DNA of 64,000 nt, taken from Cognaticolwellia sediminilitoris (GTDB taxonomy: Bacteria > Pseudomonadota > Gammaproteobacteria > Enterobacterales > Alteromonadaceae). Below are positions 58,561 through 64,000 of the stretch, piece after piece. Position 1 is the stretch's first letter. The number at the start of each line of letters is the position of its first letter. Both the position numbers and the translations under genes were made by a program. The notes beneath the pieces are model-generated. The model was not told where the DNA came from, did no database searches, and saw nothing but the letters and a program-made list of their open reading frames with translations. The DNA is taken from positions 280,867 through 344,866 of the forward strand of contig NBOG01000001.1 in the NCBI GenBank assembly GCA_002104535.1. Direction: 5' to 3'.

Positions 58561-59847
58561 CTAAGCCAGTAAATAAGCTCTTAGTTCAGCAAAATCGGTA
58601 GAGCTTGTTGTCGATAAGATAGTTTCACTGGCACAATCAGCCAATTCTTTAGGCATTCCTATTGGTTGTCCTAACGTGCTCTCAACCACATCTTTAAACT
58701 TCGCTGGATGAGCAGTCCCTAAAAACACGCCAAACTCACTCTCAAGGGCATTATATTGCAGCGCTCTATAAGCAACCGCAGCATGTGGCTCACTGATATA
58801 ACCCAATTTGGCTAACTGGATCATAGTCATTTGAGTTTGCTCTTCATCAATCGACACTGAGCTAACACAATCTTTCTCCACTAAGCCTGCTTTTAACATA
58901 TGCTCAACACGCGGCCAGTTATTTGGGTTGCTAACATCCATGGCATTTGAAATAGTCGCAACGGTTTCATTAGGAGACCACTCGCCTGTTTGCAAATAAC
59001 GCGGTACAGTGTCATTAGCATTGGTTGCAGCGATAAAGCGCTTGATCGGTAGACCTAACGCTTTAGCAAATAAACCAGCGGTTAAATTACCAAAATTGCC
59101 ACTTGGAATTGAGAAAACTAATTCGTTTAAGGCTTCAGGACCTTTTTGGCGATAAAGTTGAGCAACTGCTTCAAAGTAATAACAAATTTGTGCTAGTAAG
59201 CGGCTGATATTAATTGAGTTTGCTGAGTTTAAACCAATGGTATCTTTTAGCTCTTGATCGTCAAATGACTGCTTAACTAGCGCCTGACAATCATCAAATG
59301 TTCCTTCTACTGCAATAGTGCGAATATTACCGCCCAAAGTAGTAAACATTTTCTCCTGCAATAGGCTGATTTTTCCTTTCGGATATAAGATAACCACATC
59401 AATATTGTCAATACCATGAAATGCATGAGCTACCGCCGCGCCAGTATCACCAGAGGTTGCGGTTAATATGGTCACTTTTTTACCTTCACTAAATGCTTGT
59501 AAACATTTAGCCATAAAGCGTGCGCCAAAATCTTTAAAAGCTAATGTAGGACCATGGAACAATTCAAGTATCGCGCGACTTTCACTGATCGGTTGAATTT
59601 GAGCCGGAAAATTAAACGCCGCAGTAACGATGTCTGTTAACTGTGCTTCAGTTAAATCTTCACTAACAAAGGGGTAAAGCACTTTGACACTGCGCTCTAC
59701 TAATGGCATTGCCAGTAAAGCTTCGATATTGTCAAAGTGAGGTATTTCTTCTGGAAAGAATAAACCTTGGTTACGTCCTAAACCTTGTTTTACCGCGCCA
59801 GCAAAACTGACTTTTTCATCGTTTTCTTTTAAATTATAAAATTTCAC
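58561..59847 (-). CDS. thrC: Threonine synthase
   Basis: PLP enzyme that converts O-phosphohomoserine to threonine. 428 residues, the bacterial class length. The PLP lysine is in FHGPTLAFKDFGARFMA; ATSGDTGAAVAHAF is the phosphate-binding segment. N-terminal MKFYNLKENDEKVSFAGAVK is typical of the enterobacterial form. Last gene of thrABC, 58 bp after thrB. Confidence 0.98.
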   Translation of the reverse strand: MKFYNLKENDEKVSFAGAVKQGLGRNQGLFFPEEIPHFDNIEALLAMPLVERSVKVLYPFVSEDLTEAQLTDIVTAAFNFPAQIQPISESRAILELFHGPTLAFKDFGARFMAKCLQAFSEGKKVTILTATSGDTGAAVAHAFHGIDNIDVVILYPKGKISLLQEKMFTTLGGNIRTIAVEGTFDDCQALVKQSFDDQELKDTIGLNSANSINISRLLAQICYYFEAVAQLYRQKGPEALNELVFSIPSGNFGNLTAGLFAKALGLPIKRFIAATNANDTVPRYLQTGEWSPNETVATISNAMDVSNPNNWPRVEHMLKAGLVEKDCVSSVSIDEEQTQMTMIQLAKLGYISEPHAAVAYRALQYNALESEFGVFLGTAHPAKFKDVVESTLGQPIGMPKELADCASETILSTTSSTDFAELRAYLLA

Positions 59848-59905
59848 ACTAAATTCCTATATTGGCATTAATCTCACGATTTATAGCCGTTAAATTAATA
59901 GCCTT

Positions 59906-60880
59906 TTATGGCAAACTGACCGCTCCGTGCGTATCTGTTTTACAAATATGAACAAATCCTTCACATCTGCCGTCAGCTAATGTTTGTAAGTAGTTTTCAT
60001 TTAACCATTGTGCAAATTCTTTCGCTTTGCTCTCATCGTCGGTGACACAAAAAAGTGTTGGGCCTGAGCCAGAAATACCGACCGCTAAACACCCCGAACC
60101 TTTTAAGAAGCTAACCGCTTCGCTATAACCCGGTAAAAGAGATTGTCGATAAGGTTCAGCGACAATATCCTGCAAAACCGCAAACGCTTGTGCTTTATCA
60201 CTGCGATGACATGCATCAACAAATGTTGCTAGATTCTGACCAAAGCTGATTAAATCAGCACGAGAGTATGATGTCGGTAAAATCTCTCTTGCCGCTTTAG
60301 TTGAAACTTCAATACCCGGATAGGCCATCACATAATAACAGTCTTCAAATTGTGGTAAATCACGGGCAATAACATCAGGATTTGGCACCATTAATTGCAT
60401 ACCACCTAAAAAACAAGGCGCGACATTATCATAATGAAGACTACCGCTAATTTGTGCTTCCATTTGCCCCATCATTTTTAACAGCTCTTTATCGGAAAAG
60501 CTAAAGTCATGATACTTTAAATAAAAGGCATTTAAACCTGCGATAGCGGCAACTACCGAACAGGCACTTGAGCCTAAACCGCTCCCCACAGGCATGCGTT
60601 TATCTAAGGTCATTGTTACCGCAGCGACGTCTTGTTGCTTAGCCTGTAATTGTTGATTAAACAAAAGTAAGCACTGCCAAACAATATTTTGCTTGGTATC
60701 ACTGGGTAACTTGTTGGCAAAATCACCGGTCACTTCAAGTTGATCGCCCTTATTACTGTGTGTCACGGTAACCACATCGCCAAGCAACGTGCCATCAACA
60801 GGTTTAACAGCTAAACCTAAAACATCAAAGCCGACATTAACATTGCCAATAGATGCTGGCGCAAAAACTGAAACGCTCAT
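59906..60880 (-). CDS. thrB: Homoserine kinase
   Basis: GHMP-family kinase that phosphorylates homoserine. The start at ATG 60880 overlaps the thrA stop by one base (TAATG), with GGGAG in the thrA 3' end, which suggests coupled translation; an earlier in-frame start at 60898 lies inside thrA. 324 residues. N-terminal VFAPASIGNVNVGFDVLGLA; ATP-binding loop MPVGSGLGSSACSVVAAIAG; C-terminal ISGSGPTLFCVTD. Confidence 0.98.
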   Translation of the reverse strand: MSVSVFAPASIGNVNVGFDVLGLAVKPVDGTLLGDVVTVTHSNKGDQLEVTGDFANKLPSDTKQNIVWQCLLLFNQQLQAKQQDVAAVTMTLDKRMPVGSGLGSSACSVVAAIAGLNAFYLKYHDFSFSDKELLKMMGQMEAQISGSLHYDNVAPCFLGGMQLMVPNPDVIARDLPQFEDCYYVMAYPGIEVSTKAAREILPTSYSRADLISFGQNLATFVDACHRSDKAQAFAVLQDIVAEPYRQSLLPGYSEAVSFLKGSGCLAVGISGSGPTLFCVTDDESKAKEFAQWLNENYLQTLADGRCEGFVHICKTDTHGAVSLP

Positions 60881-63342
60881 TAGTGTTGTTGCTCCCAAGC
60901 TAACGTTCTTAATAAGTCACCGAATACACCAGCCGCGGTTACTGCCGCTCCGGCGCCATAACCACGCAATACAAACGGTAAAGGTTGGTAGTATCTACTC
61001 AGTATAGCTAAAGCATTCTCACCGTCTTTAATACTATACAAAGGATGTTCTTTACCAACTGCTTCAATGGCTACCTGACATTTGCCATCAACGATATTAC
61101 CAATATACCTTAACACCTTACCTTCTGCTTTTGCTGCACTGATACGTTGTGCAAATGCTTGATCTAATTGTGGTAAATTTTCCATGAAACTAGCAACGTC
61201 GCCGCTAGCATCAAAAGAACTCGCTAATACTGGTTCAATGTCGATGTCTGATAATTCTAACGGCATGCCCGCTTCTCTAGCCATGATAAGCAGTTTACGC
61301 GCTACATCCATACCACTTAAATCATCTCTAGGATCTGGCTCAGTAAAGCCTTGCTCTTTCGCTAATGCTGTCGCTTGCGATAATGACATACCTTCATCTA
61401 GCTTACCGAATATATAAGATAATGAACCTGATAGCACGCCTTCAAAGCGCAGTAATTCATCACCTGCTTTTAGTAAGTTTTGCAATGTATCGATAACCGG
61501 TAAACCTGCGCCAACCGTTGTTTCATATAAAAAGCGACGATTAGTTTTTTGTGCTGCTGCTCGCAAGGCTTGATAATATTGCCAAGAATCTGTGTTTGCT
61601 TTCTTGTTAGGTGTTACAACATTAAAGCCCGCTTCTAAATAATCAACGTATTGCAATGCTAAGCTTTCATTTGATGTGCAATCGACTAATACCGGATTAA
61701 TTAAATGGTTTTCACGGACAAAGTTTTTAATGTTGTCGACATTCACTGGCAAAGCAGTCGCTTGCTTGCTTAGATTTTGCTGCCAATTAGCAACATCGAT
61801 TCCTTCGCTGTCGAAGATCATCCCTTTACTGTTAGCAATACCATAAACTTTCAAAGAGATATTGTCTGCTTTAAGTTTTGCTTGTTGTCTTGCCACTTGT
61901 GCTAGTAACTCACTACCAACGACACCGCAACCAACTAAAAACACATCAATACTTTGTTTATGAGAAAAGAAGTTTTGATGACTGACTTTCATCGCATCTG
62001 TACATTTTCTACTTTCGATAACAACCGAGATACTTCGCTCAGAAGAGTCTTGTGCAATCGCAACCACGTTAACCCGTGCTTGTGCTAACGAACCGAAAAA
62101 CTTAGCAGCAACACCTTGTTGATGGTGCATACCATCACCTACCAATGACACAATCGATAATTCGTGGGTTAATGTTAACGGCTCTAACAAACCATTGAGT
62201 AATTCAAGTTCAAACTCTTCTTGCAGGCTCTGCTTTGCTTTATCAGCGTCTGCGGAGTAAATACAAAAACTGATACAATATTCGCTTGAAGACTGACTGA
62301 TTAAAATCAGTGAAATATTCTCACGACTCATGGTAGCAAAAACACGACTTGCCATGCCCACCATACCTTTCATACCTGGCCCTGAAACATTAACCATAGT
62401 TAAGTCATCAAGATTGGAAATTGCTTTCACCCGCTTGGTTTGATCATTTTCATTGGCGATTAACGTACCAGGAGCTTCAGGGTTGCCCGTATTTTTAATC
62501 AAACAAGGGATATGATGCTGAGCGATAGGACCGATCGTTTTTGGGTGTAAAACGCTGGCACCAAAATAAGACAACTCCATTGCCTCTTGATAAGACAAGT
62601 AATCTAATAACTGCGCTTCTTTAATTAAGCGAGGATCTGCGTTATAGACGCCATCAACATCGGTCCAAATTTCACAATACTCTGCCTCGCTACACACCGC
62701 TAAAACAGCTGCGGAATAATCAGAGCCATTACGACCTAATGTTGTCACATTTCCTGTGCTGTCTACACCGATAAAACCAGGCATTAATGCAATAGTGTTG
62801 AGTTCACTGTAAGTCTGCTGGAACTGTTCTTTACAAACCACAAGATCAGCCACAGCATTCATTGATATGTCATTAGTTCGAAGAAATTTTTCCGGTTCAA
62901 TAACACTAACTTCGTAGTCCTCTACCGCTAATACTGACTTTAATAACGCAACACTTAAGCGTTCACCAATACTGATAATTCGAGCACGAACATGATCAGG
63001 ACAATAAGATAATAACGTTGCACCGTGCAAATATCGACTTAACTGCTGCTGCCAGCTTGCCAATATTTCTTCACAATGTTTTGGACAAAAATCAGGTAAA
63101 GTTGCAGAAAGGTTTTTAATAATATTTTCTATTGCATGCTGAAAGTGCAATAAATCGCTTTGCAATTTCTCTTCATCAGAAATATTTTCTGCCATGGCAA
63201 CAAGATGGTTAGTAACACCTTGAGGTGCAGAAACAACAACCGCTAACCGAGACGACTGACTTTTATTTTTAATGATACTCGCCACTTCAATGAAGCGTTG
63301 ACCAGAAGCCAAAGAAGAACCACCGAACTTTAAAACACGCAT
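60880..63342 (-). CDS. thrA: Bifunctional aspartokinase I / homoserine dehydrogenase I
   Basis: Catalyses the first and third steps from aspartate to threonine and is usually inhibited by threonine. 820 residues, the E. coli ThrA length. Aspartokinase domain at the N-terminus ([33 protein letters not shown]), two ACT repeats at about 315-455, homoserine dehydrogenase from about 465 ([53 protein letters not shown]-like [13 protein letters not shown]). AGGGAG lies 6 bases before the ATG. Controlled by the leader peptide and attenuator directly upstream. Confidence 0.98.
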   Translation of the reverse strand: MRVLKFGGSSLASGQRFIEVASIIKNKSQSSRLAVVVSAPQGVTNHLVAMAENISDEEKLQSDLLHFQHAIENIIKNLSATLPDFCPKHCEEILASWQQQLSRYLHGATLLSYCPDHVRARIISIGERLSVALLKSVLAVEDYEVSVIEPEKFLRTNDISMNAVADLVVCKEQFQQTYSELNTIALMPGFIGVDSTGNVTTLGRNGSDYSAAVLAVCSEAEYCEIWTDVDGVYNADPRLIKEAQLLDYLSYQEAMELSYFGASVLHPKTIGPIAQHHIPCLIKNTGNPEAPGTLIANENDQTKRVKAISNLDDLTMVNVSGPGMKGMVGMASRVFATMSRENISLILISQSSSEYCISFCIYSADADKAKQSLQEEFELELLNGLLEPLTLTHELSIVSLVGDGMHHQQGVAAKFFGSLAQARVNVVAIAQDSSERSISVVIESRKCTDAMKVSHQNFFSHKQSIDVFLVGCGVVGSELLAQVARQQAKLKADNISLKVYGIANSKGMIFDSEGIDVANWQQNLSKQATALPVNVDNIKNFVRENHLINPVLVDCTSNESLALQYVDYLEAGFNVVTPNKKANTDSWQYYQALRAAAQKTNRRFLYETTVGAGLPVIDTLQNLLKAGDELLRFEGVLSGSLSYIFGKLDEGMSLSQATALAKEQGFTEPDPRDDLSGMDVARKLLIMAREAGMPLELSDIDIEPVLASSFDASGDVASFMENLPQLDQAFAQRISAAKAEGKVLRYIGNIVDGKCQVAIEAVGKEHPLYSIKDGENALAILSRYYQPLPFVLRGYGAGAAVTAAGVFGDLLRTLAWEQQH

Positions 63343-63358
63343 TTATACTCCCTAAAAA

Positions 63359-63393
63359 CGAAAAAAGCCCGTAACCTAATAGGTCACGGGCTT
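63359..63393 (-). terminator. thr operon attenuator
   Basis: On the minus strand AAGCCCGTGACCT and AGGTTACGGGCTT (complement of 63381-63393 and 63365-63377) form a 13-bp stem with one mismatch and a three-base loop, followed by TTTTTTCG. It sits between the thrL stop (25 bp away) and the thrA start, the position of a transcription attenuator. Confidence 0.93.
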
Positions 63394-63417
63394 GATAAAA
63401 TAAATAAATTCTACACG

Positions 63418-63492
63418 TCAGCCGATGACCACGATCCTCGAGAGGGTGGTTTTGGTGGTAATAATAATAATTTGGCGAAGTAGATTTTTCAT
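63418..63492 (-). CDS. thrL: thr operon leader peptide
   Basis: 24 codons from ATG 63492 to TGA 63418. The product is MKNLLRQIIIITTKTTLSRI followed by VVIG. Four isoleucine codons in a row and four threonine codons around one lysine make ribosome stalling depend on charged tRNA-Ile and tRNA-Thr, as in E. coli thrL. Stalling would let the downstream RNA form an antiterminator and spare the hairpin at 63359-63393. The ribosome site is weak (AGG eleven bases upstream). Not conserved in sequence with E. coli, only in logic, as expected for such leaders. Confidence 0.92.
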   Translation of the reverse strand: MKNLLRQIIIITTKTTLSRIVVIG

Positions 63493-63600
63493 AAGTTATA
63501 AAGTGCCTGATATGGATTTTTCTGTCAACCGGTATTTATGAATAAAAAGTTCTAACTTATGAATATAAGTATAATAGACTGAATATTTGATTAAATATAT

Positions 63601-64000
63601 TCACGCAACTACTTTTTTCTTGGCGATACAAACACGGTTTCGACCTAATTTTTTAGCCTGATAAAGCGCAATATCTGCATGGCTAATGAGGTCTTCATAA
63701 CGAAGATCCTGCTCATTTACAACAGCAACACCAATACTTACGGTTACTGTAATATTTTGTTCTTGAAATTCAATGATATTGTTCGCAATATCAATTCGAA
63801 TTCGCTCAGCGACTTCTTCGGCGCCAGCGAGATCAGTGTTTGGCAAAATTATTGCAAACTCTTCACCACCATAACGACCAAATAAATCGCCCATGCGTAA
63901 AAGTTCATTGATAGATTTCGCTGTTTCAATTAACGCAATATCGCCACCTTGATGACCATAAGTATCGTTCAACACTTTAAACTCATCTAAATCTAGCATG
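63601..64000 (-). CDS. Diguanylate cyclase (GGDEF domain), 5' part outside window
   Basis: The C-terminal 130 or so residues of a GGDEF domain. The frame is open to the window edge; an ATG at 63999 is internal, since MLDLDEFKVLNDTYGHQGGD is the middle of the catalytic domain. The active-site loop is intact (RYGGEEFAIILP), as are the metal-binding aspartate in LDLDEFK and the C-terminal signature DIALYQAKKLGRN. It should synthesise cyclic di-GMP from two GTP. No R-x-x-D inhibitory site precedes the loop (LLRMGDLFGRYGGEEF has R-M-G-D five residues before GGEEF, which does fit R-x-x-D at the usual spacing, so product inhibition remains possible). Input domains are unseen. Confidence 0.93.
   Translation of the reverse strand, partial: MLDLDEFKVLNDTYGHQGGDIALIETAKSINELLRMGDLFGRYGGEEFAIILPNTDLAGAEEVAERIRIDIANNIIEFQEQNITVTVSIGVAVVNEQDLRYEDLISHADIALYQAKKLGRNRVCIAKKKVVA

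Noticed and set aside
63523-63528. TTGACA (minus strand) as -35 of the thr promoter
   Set aside because: The best -10-like sequence downstream would place the transcript start at or inside the thrL start codon; spacing is also too long. The true promoter remains undetermined.

Overview
The window is a chromosomal segment of an AT-rich marine gammaproteobacterium of the order Alteromonadales. Protein content and gene order suggest the family Colwelliaceae (Colwellia or Thalassotalea type), but that placement is inferred from the sequence alone, with no database comparison. Almost all of it is core genome. Several blocks keep the order known from Escherichia coli. I found no rRNA, tRNA, CRISPR array, prophage or complete insertion sequence.

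Layout. 1-6.4 kb holds a LysR regulator cut by the window edge, a small secreted TPR protein, glutaminase, an alpha/beta hydrolase, a YeeN-type YebC protein, threonine aldolase and a crotonase. 6.4-14.6 kb is the mazG-relA-rlmD block with divergent barA. It is interrupted by an inserted gene for an exported protein, flanked by a second, truncated copy of the mazG 5' end. 15-24.1 kb is the minus-strand run rpoE-rseA-rseB-rseC-lepA-lepB-rnc-era-recO-pdxJ-acpS (sigma-E stress control, secretion, RNA processing, ribosome assembly, repair, cofactors), with nadB divergent from rpoE. 25.9-32 kb carries ygfX-sdhE, ygfZ, slyD, a RecQ-type helicase and selO. 32-37.6 kb is guaB-guaA, divergent xseA and a PilZ protein. 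37.8-50.4 kb is der-bamB-yfgM-hisS-ispG-rodZ-pilW-rlmN-ndk, then maeA and an iscX with no isc operon beside it. 50.4-58 kb is a mixed accessory stretch (small proteins, NnrS, a 2-hydroxyacid dehydrogenase, an amine-oxidase-like flavoprotein, a GNAT acetyltransferase, a class V aminotransferase, ung). 58-63.6 kb is the thr operon thrL-thrA-thrB-thrC, preceded by a recognisable leader peptide and attenuator and followed by a cluster of REP-like palindromes. A partial diguanylate cyclase closes the window.

How the genes work together. (p)ppGpp synthesis by RelA, nucleotide clean-up by MazG and the BarA kinase sit together as global regulators. RpoE/RseABC senses envelope stress and lies next to LepB; BamB and YfgM elsewhere also serve the envelope. 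GuaB and GuaA make GMP. The thr genes convert aspartate semialdehyde products to threonine under attenuation by charged tRNA-Thr and tRNA-Ile.

The least ordinary observations are the mazG insertion-duplication (7.1-8.0 kb), the REP/BIME-like array between ung and thrC (58.1-58.5 kb), the large intergenic inverted repeats at guaB-guaA and bamB-der, a PilW protein with an added LysM domain, and a probable unannotated 43-residue membrane peptide. I did not find a convincing previously undescribed multi-gene system.
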